From Clostridia bacterium (lineage in GTDB: Bacteria > Bacillota > Clostridia > Oscillospirales > Acutalibacteraceae): 64,000 nt of DNA. The stretch is taken from the NCBI GenBank assembly GCA_017513525.1, contig JAFXFC010000049.1:86188-150187 (forward strand), given 5' to 3'. How positions within the stretch are numbered: the stretch's first letter is position 1; every line of letters starts with the position of its first letter. The notes below the pieces were generated by a model. It was not told the DNA's origin and did no database searches. It saw nothing but the letters and a program-made list of their open reading frames with translations. This document shows positions 28,302 through 36,304 of this stretch, one piece after another. A program made the position numbers and the translations under genes.

Positions 28302-28867
28302 CATATCACCCCTTTTATAATATCTATAACAGAAATAACCAATGCAACAAAAGCAACAACAGCAGAAAAAACAGCGATAATATAATTACGGTCTTTTTCT
28401 TTTTCAATCTCATTTGCGACAGCTCTGAAAATAAAAGATATAATTGCGGTAATTATTGTTGCAGTGCAGTATAACGAAATTGAAAAAATGTTGAAGCTTA
28501 CTGATTCCCACATCCAAATAAATTCTTTAACAGTTGCAATTGCTGACACAATAATCACAACAATCAAACCAACACCAAATATTGCAAGAATGTTAAAAAA
28601 TAGGGACATTATTCCACCGAGAAATCCTGATGTCATAGTACCGTTTGATTTTGCTTTTTTTGATATTATTGCTACAAACATTTTAAATGCTTCGCAAACA
28701 GATAGCTTTTCAACCTCTATTTCATCTCGTAATTCTTGAAGATTTTTTTGTTCTTCCGCCTTTTCTTGTGCCTTAACAATTGCTTCTGCTAATTTGTCAT
28801 AATCAATTTCCATATTGACAGATTCTATGTTATTAACAACTGTCGGTTTGCTTTTCTTTTTAGCCAT
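28301..28867 (-). CDS. Small membrane protein embedded in the RM operon
   Basis: A 188-residue protein with no family name that I recognise. Residues 1-60 are hydrophilic and charged (IDYDKLAEAIVKAQEKAEEQ), suggesting a short cytoplasmic coiled coil. About four hydrophobic helices follow: near 81-105 (GGIMSLFFNILAIFGVGLIV), 108-120, 127-147 (FSISLYCTATIITAIISFIF) and 163-186 (IIAVFSAVVAFVALVISVI). It has a GGAG site and stops within the hsdS start, so it is translationally coupled to hsdS. Its place inside the operon suggests a role tied to defence, for example a membrane effector, but nothing in the sequence proves it. Confidence 0.7.
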   Translation of the reverse strand: MAKKKSKPTVVNNIESVNMEIDYDKLAEAIVKAQEKAEEQKNLQELRDEIEVEKLSVCEAFKMFVAIISKKAKSNGTMTSGFLGGIMSLFFNILAIFGVGLIVVIIVSAIATVKEFIWMWESVSFNIFSISLYCTATIITAIISFIFRAVANEIEKEKDRNYIIAVFSAVVAFVALVISVIDIIKGVI

Positions 28868-28888
28868 TATTTTCTCCTATATTTTATT

Positions 28889-29137
28889 TCAATTGTCTTT
28901 CGGCACATACTCTTTTGTTGTCGCTGTATAACGGCAACTACAATTATTTTTATCTGACAATGGAATCGGATTTAAAGTAATATAAAACTCCGTTCGGAGT
29001 TCATTAATAACATCCAATAACTCTTTGCAATTCATTATTTTTAAAGTATTAGCAATCTCATTCGGAGATGCATAACTATTTTCTTTGATACATTTATAAA
29101 CAGCATTTTTTAATTCATTTTTTGTGTAATTTTTCAT
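28889..29137 (-). CDS. Small helical protein, possibly DNA-binding
   Basis: An 82-residue protein overlapping the end of hsdM by 4 bp (ATGA), with an AGAGGAAA site inside the hsdM tail. The first 50 residues (KNELKNAVYKCIKENSYASPNEIANTLKI...) are predicted to be helical and recall a winged-helix layout with a recognition-helix-like segment. The C-terminus contains CSCRYTATT. I do not recognise the family. The position between hsdM and the membrane-protein gene points to an accessory or regulatory role. Confidence 0.6.
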   Translation of the reverse strand: MKNYTKNELKNAVYKCIKENSYASPNEIANTLKIMNCKELLDVINELRTEFYITLNPIPLSDKNNCSCRYTATTKEYVPKDN

Positions 29138-30633
29138 TTTAACATTTCCTCTAATTCTTTAAGTCCTTTTGTGATTTTAATTTCCAATTCTTGCAAGTCT
29201 GCCATAATTTCTGCAGTGGAGGGGTATTCAATGGGAATATACTCTGTCTTTTTGTACTTATTTATTGAAAGGTCGTAATCATTCGATACAATTTCGTCTT
29301 TCGGCACAAAGAAGGATTTTTCGGTTCTCTCTCTTCCCTTTTCTGCTTCAAGGTTATGAAAACGGGCGATAATATCGGGGATATCGTTATCCTTTATCTC
29401 GGTTCTCTTATCATCAAGACTGAAACCGTCTGCGGTCATATCATAAAACCATACATTGTCCGTTCCACCGTGGTTTGTCTTGGTAAAGATAAGAATACCT
29501 GTTGAAACACCCGCATAGGGCTTGAACACACCTGAGGGCATAGAAATAACTGCTTCAAGGCGGTTATTTTCTATTATCTCCTTACGGATTGCCTTGTGTG
29601 CAGTGGATGAACCGAAAAGAACACCGTCGGGAACGATACAGGCACATCTGCCGCCGATACGAAGCATACGAAGGAAAAGTGCAAGGAAAAGAAGTTCTGT
29701 TTTCTTGGTCTTACAAACCTTTAATAAATCAGTTGAAACCGTATCATAATCAAGGCTTCCCTTAAAGGGTGGATTTGCAAGAATAAGTGAATACTTGTCC
29801 TTATCCGGATTCTGGTCAGAAAGACTGTCACGGTACTCGATAAAGGGATGCTCCACACCGTGAGTCATCATATTCATAGCACCTATACGAAGCATAGTTC
29901 TGTCCATATCGTAACCGAAGAACATGTGATTCATATAGTGGTCTTTTTTCTGTTTATTGAAGAAAATTTCTTCCTTGAAATTTTCTTTAAGATACTCCCC
30001 TGCTGTTACCAAAAATCCGCTTGTACCGCAAGCAGGGTCACAGATAACATCATCGGATTTTGGTTGCATCATTTCAACCATCATCTTAATGATATGACGA
30101 GGGGTGCGGAATTGTCCGTTAAGTCCCGATTGCGCGATTTTATTGAGAAGATATTCGTATGTGTCCCCTCTTACATCCTTATCTTGCTCTTTAGCCATAA
30201 GTGCATAGATTTCATCAAGAGCATCAACAACCTTGGAAAGAAGCAAGGGAGTAGGCAATTTGAAGATAGCATCATCCATATATTTTGAATAGGCGCTGTC
30301 TTTTTTGCCGTCAAGATTTTTAATAAAGGGAAATACCCATTCCTGTAAAGTTAAATACATTTTACCCGCAGGGAAATCACGGAAAACAGACCATTTAAGC
30401 TGACTGCCGTCAATTTTGCGTTCACCAATTGTAACCTCACCTGCGAAAATGCTGTTATAAGGAAGCCCAAGCATTGCACTCTCTTTTGCACGAAGATTAT
30501 CCGAATCATCAAGGTCACGGATAAACATAAGATATGTGATTTGTTCTATTACATCAAGCGGATTAACAAGTCCGCCTGCAGCAAAAACATCCCACAGACT
30601 GTCAATTTTATTTTTAAGTTCACCTGTAATCAT
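29134..30633 (-). CDS. hsdM: Type I restriction-modification methyltransferase (HsdM)
   Basis: The N6-adenine methyltransferase subunit, 499 residues from the ATG at 30633 (GGAGAAATT upstream; further upstream codons are non-coding leader). The HsdM N-terminal helical domain starts ELKNKIDSLWDVFAAGGLV. The AdoMet motif I region is CDPACGTSGFLVTAGEYL near 195-212, and the catalytic motif IV NPPF is near 286 (LANPPFKGSLDY). The C-terminal helical tail (MADLQELEIKITKGLKELEE) would contact HsdS. All key motifs are present, so the enzyme should be active. Confidence 0.95.
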   Translation of the reverse strand: MITGELKNKIDSLWDVFAAGGLVNPLDVIEQITYLMFIRDLDDSDNLRAKESAMLGLPYNSIFAGEVTIGERKIDGSQLKWSVFRDFPAGKMYLTLQEWVFPFIKNLDGKKDSAYSKYMDDAIFKLPTPLLLSKVVDALDEIYALMAKEQDKDVRGDTYEYLLNKIAQSGLNGQFRTPRHIIKMMVEMMQPKSDDVICDPACGTSGFLVTAGEYLKENFKEEIFFNKQKKDHYMNHMFFGYDMDRTMLRIGAMNMMTHGVEHPFIEYRDSLSDQNPDKDKYSLILANPPFKGSLDYDTVSTDLLKVCKTKKTELLFLALFLRMLRIGGRCACIVPDGVLFGSSTAHKAIRKEIIENNRLEAVISMPSGVFKPYAGVSTGILIFTKTNHGGTDNVWFYDMTADGFSLDDKRTEIKDNDIPDIIARFHNLEAEKGRERTEKSFFVPKDEIVSNDYDLSINKYKKTEYIPIEYPSTAEIMADLQELEIKITKGLKELEEMLK

Positions 30634-30679
30634 AATAATTTCTCCATAAAAATAGTTAATTTCATAAAAATATATCTGC

Positions 30680-30886
30680 TTACTCTTCCTGAACAAATTC
30701 CATAATATCTTCAACTGAGCAGTCGAGAGCTCTGCAGATTTTTGCGAGAACTTCTGTTGTCACGTGACCGTTTTTGCCCATTTTTGTTAGTGAAGACGGG
30801 CTGATTCCTGCTTTTGCACAAAGATCTTTTTTCTTCATATCTTTATCAATCAGCAGTTTCCATAATTTTTTATAGCTGACAGCCAT
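30680..30886 (-). CDS. XRE-family HTH regulator heading the RM operon
   Basis: A 68-residue Cro/C1-type helix-turn-helix protein. The HTH runs from about 19 to 56 (KKKDLCAKAGISPSSLTKMG, then TEVLAKICRALDCSVEDIMEF). It lies 46 bases before hsdM in the same direction, behind AGAAGGGAAG. Small XRE proteins in this position often act as controllers of restriction-modification expression; here that is inference from position. Confidence 0.85.
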   Translation of the reverse strand: MAVSYKKLWKLLIDKDMKKKDLCAKAGISPSSLTKMGKNGHVTTEVLAKICRALDCSVEDIMEFVQEE

Positions 30887-30905
30887 TCTGAGACTTCCCT
30901 TCTAA

Positions 30906-30935
30906 AAAAATTAAGCTCTGCCGTGTAGCAGAGCC
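30906..30935 (-). terminator. Terminator-like hairpin in the leader of the RM operon
   Basis: On the minus strand GCTCTGC-TACACG-GCAGAGC is followed by TTAATTTTTTT, which is the form of an intrinsic terminator. It sits between the upstream intergenic space and the xre start (30886) with no gene before it on that strand, so it may act as an attenuator. A second dyad (ACAACGC-N5-GCGTTGT, 30955-30973) lies just upstream. Confidence 0.55.
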
Positions 30936-31078
30936 GATTAATTCTTACCACACCACAACGCATGCGGCGTTGTTATTTACTTTACTACAAAAACCTGCAA
31001 TTTGCAATAAAAAATAACAAAAACACAACATTTTCATTGCGAATAAATTGAATAGAGAAAAAGCAAAAGAACGAAAAC

Positions 31079-31094
31079 AGTCAATTTATTGACT
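31079..31094. promoter_or_regulatory. Dyad in the divergent xre / GTPase region
   Basis: AGTCAAT-TT-ATTGACT is a two-fold symmetric site with 7-bp arms, 96 bases before the GTPase start. It could bind the XRE protein; no second copy was found by eye. Confidence 0.35.
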
Positions 31095-31112
31095 CATTTC
31101 CATATTGACAAG

Positions 31113-31141
31113 TTGAAAATTGCAGCAAGAAATGATATAAT
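31113..31141 (+). promoter_or_regulatory. Sigma-A promoter of the TetM/TetP-like GTPase
   Basis: TTGAAA (31113-31118) and TATAAT (31136-31141) are spaced by 17 bases, with the GGGGGAGG ribosome binding site shortly after. Confidence 0.7.
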
Positions 31142-31174
31142 GAGAAAAATGCTTTTAGGGGGAGGCAACTGTCT

Positions 31175-33187
31175 GTGACTGAAATTTTTCATAACATCGG
31201 AATACTGGCTCACGTAGACTCGGGAAAAACTACCCTCACAGAGCAGCTTTTGTATCTTACCGGTGCCATACGAACTGCCGGCAGTGTTGATATGGGGACA
31301 ACTGCAACCGACTCACTTTCAGTTGAAAAGCAGCGCGGTATTTCAGTTCGGACAGCAACAGCCACAACTAAGTGGCAGGGTGTAACCATCAATATCATTG
31401 ACACCCCCGGTCATATTGACTTTGCAGGCGAAGTTGAACGCGCACTTACTGCTCTCGATTATGCGGTTGTTATCGTTTCTGCAGTTGAGGGTGTACGCGC
31501 TCATACAGAAAACATTCTGAAATCTCTTGATAAAGCGAAACTCCCGAGACTTATTTTTATAAATAAAGTCGACCGTGCGGGTGCAGATGTTTCTAAAGTT
31601 TTAGAGGAACTTAAAGGTATATCAACCGAAACGCACATTGTTCTGACGGATATTTCGGATGAGGGAACAGAAACTTGCTCGGCAACACGATTTGATGAGA
31701 AAACTTTCTGCATTAATGCCACCGAAGCCCTTGCAGACATTTGCGATGAAGCAGCAGAACTATTCATTGAAGATAAAGTGCTGACTAAAGACGCGGCAGA
31801 CAGAATAATCCGCAAAGAAATTTCAGAATGCAGACTTACACCCGTTGTTTTCGGCAGTGCAAAATACTCAGTCGGTGTAAAAGAGCTTGCAGACATATTA
31901 GTAGAATATATGCCCGATTCTAGCCGTAGGTCAACAGAAAACCTTTGCGGAATTATCTTCAAGATCGAACACGACAAAACATTCGGAAAAATATCTCACA
32001 TTCGTCTTTTCGGCGGTGAAATTGCAAACAGAGATGAAGTAGAATTATTTACTCCCGAAAAAAGTCAGGTGACAGTTTCTGATGCCGTTGAAATTGAAGA
32101 CAAGAAATCAATCAAAGAAAAGGTATCACAGATAAAAAAATTCTGCGGTGCAAAAAGCACCGATATCGGAATTGTAAGAAGCGGTGATGTTGCTGCAATT
32201 TGCGGACTGCCCTCTGCAAAGAACGGCTTTTATATCGGTACACCATTACATAGTGACACGGCAAATCTCGTTAATCCCTTTTTACGGGTAAAGGTAACGC
32301 CTTCTGATGGGGATACCCTCAAAATCCCTGCCCTTGCAGCAGCTCTTAATGAATTGTCAGACGAAGAGCCCTATATAGATGCAAAATGGGAAAACGGCCA
32401 GAAAGAAATAACCATAAGTACAACGGGTAAAATTCATCTTGAAGTACTTTCTAATCTCTTAAAAGAAAGATATAACCTTTCGGCTGTTTTCTCTCCTCCG
32501 ACTGTTATATATAAAGAGACTCCGACTATGTCAGGAATAGGACACGCCAGCTACACTATGCCGAAGCCCTGCTGGGCTGTTGTTGAATTTAATATTGAAC
32601 CGATGCCAAGAGGTTACGGCGTTTCATATCACGGGAAGTTGCCGAATAATCAGTGCTTCTACCGCTATCAGTCCCACATCCATACGTCATTTAACAGATG
32701 TCTTGAGCAAGGTCTTTACGGTTGGGAGGTTACAGACTTCAAATGTACTCTTATAGGCGGTGAGCATCATACAATTCACACTCATCCTCTCGACTTTTTT
32801 GTATGTACGCCTATGGCATTTATGAACGGACTTAATGAGATCGGAACAACTATACTTGAGCCTCTTCTTAAAATCCGTATTATCGCACCCGAAGAAATAT
32901 CGGGAAAGATTTTCTCTGAAATCATTAAAATGGGCGGCGAATATGACTCTCCCGTTATCCGTTCGGGGTCAGTTACAATTGAGGCAATAGTCCCCGTTGC
33001 AACCTCTATGAATTTCCCCGAAAAATTAGCGGCAATGACTTCGGGTAAAGCAGTACTTTCGCAGAATTTCCACGGTTACCGCGAGTGCAACGACGGACTT
33101 GAACATATAAATCCGAGACACGGAGTAAATCCCCTCGACCGTTCAAAATGGATTCTGTATGCCAGAGGAGCCTATAATGCAGAATAA
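31175..33187 (+). CDS. TetM/TetP-like ribosomal-protection translational GTPase
   Basis: A 670-residue EF-G-like GTPase of the TetM/TetO/TetP family. G1 is GILAHVDSGKTTLTEQLLY, G2 lies in EKQRGISV, G3 is DTPGHIDF and G4 is NKVDRAG. Family members release tetracycline from the ribosome, but Clostridia also carry distant housekeeping-type relatives, and this one differs from TetM at many positions (GTTATDSLSVEKQRG). Resistance is therefore possible, not shown. The start is GTG with GGGGGAGG 10 bases upstream. It is monocistronic, divergent from the RM operon, and closed by a hairpin with a T run. Confidence 0.85.
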   Translation: MTEIFHNIGILAHVDSGKTTLTEQLLYLTGAIRTAGSVDMGTTATDSLSVEKQRGISVRTATATTKWQGVTINIIDTPGHIDFAGEVERALTALDYAVVIVSAVEGVRAHTENILKSLDKAKLPRLIFINKVDRAGADVSKVLEELKGISTETHIVLTDISDEGTETCSATRFDEKTFCINATEALADICDEAAELFIEDKVLTKDAADRIIRKEISECRLTPVVFGSAKYSVGVKELADILVEYMPDSSRRSTENLCGIIFKIEHDKTFGKISHIRLFGGEIANRDEVELFTPEKSQVTVSDAVEIEDKKSIKEKVSQIKKFCGAKSTDIGIVRSGDVAAICGLPSAKNGFYIGTPLHSDTANLVNPFLRVKVTPSDGDTLKIPALAAALNELSDEEPYIDAKWENGQKEITISTTGKIHLEVLSNLLKERYNLSAVFSPPTVIYKETPTMSGIGHASYTMPKPCWAVVEFNIEPMPRGYGVSYHGKLPNNQCFYRYQSHIHTSFNRCLEQGLYGWEVTDFKCTLIGGEHHTIHTHPLDFFVCTPMAFMNGLNEIGTTILEPLLKIRIIAPEEISGKIFSEIIKMGGEYDSPVIRSGSVTIEAIVPVATSMNFPEKLAAMTSGKAVLSQNFHGYRECNDGLEHINPRHGVNPLDRSKWILYARGAYNAE

Positions 33188-33196
33188 AACAATAAA

Positions 33197-33240
33197 GACC
33201 GTAAGCAGTCACCCATATTGGCTGTTCACGGTCGTTTTTT
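33197..33240 (+). terminator. Terminator of the GTPase gene
   Basis: GACCGTAAGCAG pairs imperfectly with CTGTTCACGGTC and is followed by GTTTTTT. Confidence 0.75.
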
Positions 33241-33271
33241 GTAAAAATGTTGATAACATAAGAGTTTTCCG

Positions 33272-34393
33272 TCAATAAAGATACCATTTTTTTGAACGGG
33301 TTTGCCATTCGGCAACTCTTTGTTGTTCCGCTGTAATGAAAGTGTCAGGGTCGAAGTCAGGGCGGAAGATGTCGTCTGTTCCGATGAGATTTGTTATGGC
33401 CGGCTCGATTTCAAGCTCGTGGTGAGTTTTCCTGATGGCATCCAGCAGTTTTATTCCTACGGCAAAGGGTGAAAAAAAATCGCGATCGGTAATATGGAGC
33501 TGTATACCGCGGCAGAAATTATCTTTATAATCTGAGAATGTCGGCGTAAATGAACATTCGCGGAGTATAACACCTTCTTGTTGCCCCATTCTTTCGATAA
33601 CGGCTTCGCTATCAAGCCAAGGGGCGCCTATCATTTCAAAGGGTTTAGTTGTCCCTCTGCCTTCAGAAAGATTTGTTTCTTCGAAAATACAGGTTCCGAT
33701 ATAGACAAATGCCGTATCAACGGTGGGAATATTGGGTGACGGCTGAATGAATACAAGGTCGGTCTCATCATAGTAAAGCTCCCTTTTCCAACCTTCCATG
33801 GGAATAACCGTCAGGTCACAACCGATGTTTTCGGTTTCGTTCATCATAAGGGCAAATTCTCCGATTGTAAGACCACAACGGGTAGGTGTGGGGAATCTTC
33901 CGACAAAGGAGGAAAACCGTCTGTCGAGAACAGTTCCTTCTGCTTTTATTCCGCCTAAAGGATTCGGACGATCAAGAACAACAAACTTTACACCATGCTC
34001 GGCGCAAAGCTTCATTGCATCTGTCATAGTATAAGCATAAGTATAGAACCTTGCACCCACATCCTGAATATCAAAAACCACGGTATCCATGGATGAGAGC
34101 ATTTTTTCACTTTCTGATATGTTGTCACCGTATAAACTGTATACGGGAAGACGCGTTCTTTCGTCTATAAAGGACGCTATATTCTGTCCCGCCTGAACAT
34201 CGCCTCTGACACCGTGTTCGGGACCGAAAAGAGCTGTCAGGTTACATTTTTCTTTCAGCATATCTACTGTTGAAGAAAGATCACTGAGAACACCTGTATG
34301 ATTTGTGATAAGTCCGCATTTTCCTTGCAAATCAAATCCGTTTTTTGCAATGGCATCGGCACCGCACAGAACTTTTTGTTTTGCTCTTTTCAT
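33272..34393 (-). CDS. namZ: DUF1343 / GH171 exo-beta-N-acetylmuramidase NamZ
   Basis: A 373-residue member of DUF1343, the family of Bacillus subtilis YbbC, now called NamZ (GH171), which releases MurNAc from non-reducing ends of peptidoglycan fragments. Recognisable blocks are GLITNHTGV, FGPEHGVRGD, DIQDVGARFYTY, VLDRPNPLGG, FIQPSPNIPT and LSEGRGTTKPFE. There is no signal peptide, so it would act on imported fragments. The ATG overlaps the upstream AmiE-like stop by 4 bp, mirroring the linkage of ybbE and ybbC in Bacillus. It supplies the free MurNAc that the kinase and MurQ at 7.3-9 kb would use. Confidence 0.9.
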   Translation of the reverse strand: MKRAKQKVLCGADAIAKNGFDLQGKCGLITNHTGVLSDLSSTVDMLKEKCNLTALFGPEHGVRGDVQAGQNIASFIDERTRLPVYSLYGDNISESEKMLSSMDTVVFDIQDVGARFYTYAYTMTDAMKLCAEHGVKFVVLDRPNPLGGIKAEGTVLDRRFSSFVGRFPTPTRCGLTIGEFALMMNETENIGCDLTVIPMEGWKRELYYDETDLVFIQPSPNIPTVDTAFVYIGTCIFEETNLSEGRGTTKPFEMIGAPWLDSEAVIERMGQQEGVILRECSFTPTFSDYKDNFCRGIQLHITDRDFFSPFAVGIKLLDAIRKTHHELEIEPAITNLIGTDDIFRPDFDPDTFITAEQQRVAEWQTRSKKWYLY

Positions 34394-35478
34394 ATTTTAC
34401 CTTCTTCCCGTAAAATCTTATATTCCGTAATCATCATATCATAAAAGCTGCTGCGAAGCGAAAAATAGTTGCTTCTGTTATGTCTTCCGTAGTGAACTGC
34501 ATTAGTCAGAAGAATGCCCCAGAGTCCTGAATCACTATCTATATAAAGGCTGGTTCCGGTAAACCCTGTGTGACCGTAGCTGCCCGTTGACAAAAGCTGT
34601 CCTCCCGGAAAATCCTGAGTTCCTTTAAGTTGAAATCCCAGTCCTCTTGATTCTGCTTTATCGGGTGTGTAGTTTTTTACGGCAAGATCAAATGTGTTTC
34701 CTGAAAGATAAGCATCACCGTTTTTGGTGGCACCTTTTGCTGAGCACATACCTGCAAAAGAAATCATATCGTCAAGAGTGGCAAATACACCTGCGTTTCC
34801 TGAAACACCGCCAAGAAAATATGCGTTTTCATCGTGCACATGCCCTGTTGCCCATTCCCCTGTGTGAGGATAGCGTTCAGTTGCTGCAATAGGTGTTGCT
34901 TCTCCGTTAGTATTTATGATAACAGGATTATAACAGGCATTTTTCATACCGAGAGGATCAAAAACATATTTTCGGGCAAGTTCGTCAAGTGATTCATTTC
35001 CTATATTTTCAAGGATATACTGAAGAACAATATATCCCATACACGAATAAATAACATCTTCACCTGTTTTATAACATCTGTCTGCATCCAGAATAGTGCG
35101 AAGCGCATCACCGTCCTTATGCTGCATACTGAATAACGGAATACCCGCAGGCATTCCTGATGTATGAGTCATAAGATGTCGAATTTCACAATCATAATAA
35201 TTTCCCGTGTAATCAAGAAAATTACTTATACTGTCATTCAGGCGAAGTTTGCCGTTTTCAATAAACTTCAGTGCAATCATGGATGTTGCAACAAGCTTTG
35301 ACAAAGATGCAAGGTCAAAAAGCGTATCTTCCGTGATAGCGGCAACACTCGGATTAATCTGGCGATAACCGTAAAATTGCCGTACAAAAACATTATGTCC
35401 GACACCAACCCCAACCGCAGCGCAGGGGAAAGCAGTTCCGATAACTGAACTTATAAGTTGTAAAGTTCCGTCAAACAT
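34390..35478 (-). CDS. Beta-lactamase-fold serine hydrolase, AmiE/YbbE-like
   Basis: A 362-residue serine hydrolase of the class C beta-lactamase/PBP fold. The start at 35478 follows AAAAGGA; the upstream ATG at 35499 lacks a good site. Active-site motifs are S58-L-S-K61 (DLASLSK), YSC where Tyr-x-Asn is usual, and HTGFTG in place of KTG. The Bacillus subtilis relative AmiE (YbbE) is an N-acetylmuramoyl-L-alanine amidase of muropeptide rescue. The 4-bp overlap with namZ supports that role here, although esterase or peptidase activity is possible. No signal peptide is seen. Confidence 0.8.
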   Translation of the reverse strand: MFDGTLQLISSVIGTAFPCAAVGVGVGHNVFVRQFYGYRQINPSVAAITEDTLFDLASLSKLVATSMIALKFIENGKLRLNDSISNFLDYTGNYYDCEIRHLMTHTSGMPAGIPLFSMQHKDGDALRTILDADRCYKTGEDVIYSCMGYIVLQYILENIGNESLDELARKYVFDPLGMKNACYNPVIINTNGEATPIAATERYPHTGEWATGHVHDENAYFLGGVSGNAGVFATLDDMISFAGMCSAKGATKNGDAYLSGNTFDLAVKNYTPDKAESRGLGFQLKGTQDFPGGQLLSTGSYGHTGFTGTSLYIDSDSGLWGILLTNAVHYGRHNRSNYFSLRSSFYDMMITEYKILREEGKI

Positions 35479-35722
35479 AGATACCATTCCTTTTATCATT
35501 TCTTTTATTTTACATCAATTAGAGTGCATAGGTCAATGTCTGCAACTTATTTCAATATAAAAATAAAATCACATCCGAAAGAAATTTTTTACAAATTTCG
35601 ACTTATATAATTATGCATTTTAACAAAATTTGAGCAAGTATTCATTTTATGTGTTACTTTTTCCTATTATTGACACTTTATAGATATAAGAGAATTTTTA
35701 TAAAATTGAGGAAAAAGTAATT

Positions 35723-36205
35723 ATGGAAGTAAAAAAAATCGGACAAACAAAAACAAAAGAGAATATCGTTGAGGTATTAGAAACAAACAGCATAGTTTTC
35801 AGCATGACGAAGTGCGGTGATTGTGAAAGAATTTGTATTTCATTAGGTGATGAGAAAGATAGCTGTTGCAATTCTGCACTAACTGTGCAAACTTGTAATA
35901 AAGATATTTATAAAGTTTATCACGATGAGATACTGTACATTGCAATTGAAGACAGAAAATCAGTATTGTACCTGACTGACAGGAAAATTGAAACATATTA
36001 TCATATTAATCATTGGAAAGAAGTGCTTGACAAAAAAGTTTTCGTCCAACCCCATTACAGTTACATAGTAAATCTGAATTATGTTGATAAAGTGACAAAG
36101 GATTTCGTTAAAATTAAGTATGGTGACAAAGAGTATTCTGTCTATACTTCATCAAGAAAAATAGGTGCTTTCAGAAAGGCTTTCTTAAAATTTGGTGAAC
36201 AGTAG
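35723..36205 (+). CDS. LytTR-domain regulator with cysteine-rich N-terminus
   Basis: A 160-residue protein. Residues about 62-158 form a LytTR DNA-binding domain (EILYIAIEDRKSVLYL, then FVQPHYSYIVNLNYVDKV and KEYSVYTSSRK). There is no response-regulator receiver. The short N-terminal part has six cysteines between residues 31 and 58 (C31, C34, C38, C48, C49, C58), which suggests metal or redox sensing (inference). A GAGGAAAAAG site precedes the ATG. No partner kinase or target gene is adjacent; the target is unknown. Confidence 0.8.
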   Translation: MEVKKIGQTKTKENIVEVLETNSIVFSMTKCGDCERICISLGDEKDSCCNSALTVQTCNKDIYKVYHDEILYIAIEDRKSVLYLTDRKIETYYHINHWKEVLDKKVFVQPHYSYIVNLNYVDKVTKDFVKIKYGDKEYSVYTSSRKIGAFRKAFLKFGEQ

Positions 36206-36215
36206 TATAACAAAT

Positions 36216-36245
36216 ATCACCTCGGTCAAAAATGGCCGGGGTGAT
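36216..36245 (+). terminator. Hairpin after the LytTR gene
   Basis: ATCACCTCGGTC pairs with GGCCGGGGTGAT (two G-T pairs) around a 6-nt loop; the following T run is weak. Confidence 0.5.
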
Positions 36246-36304
36246 GTTGCTTTATTAAAACAGTTAATGTATAATGATTGTATCAAAAGTGCGAGGATAT
36301 CACT

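Noticed and set aside
31175..33187. Calling the GTPase a confirmed tetracycline resistance gene
   Set aside because: The sequence is too far from characterised Tet proteins and no mobile context is seen; only the family is supported.
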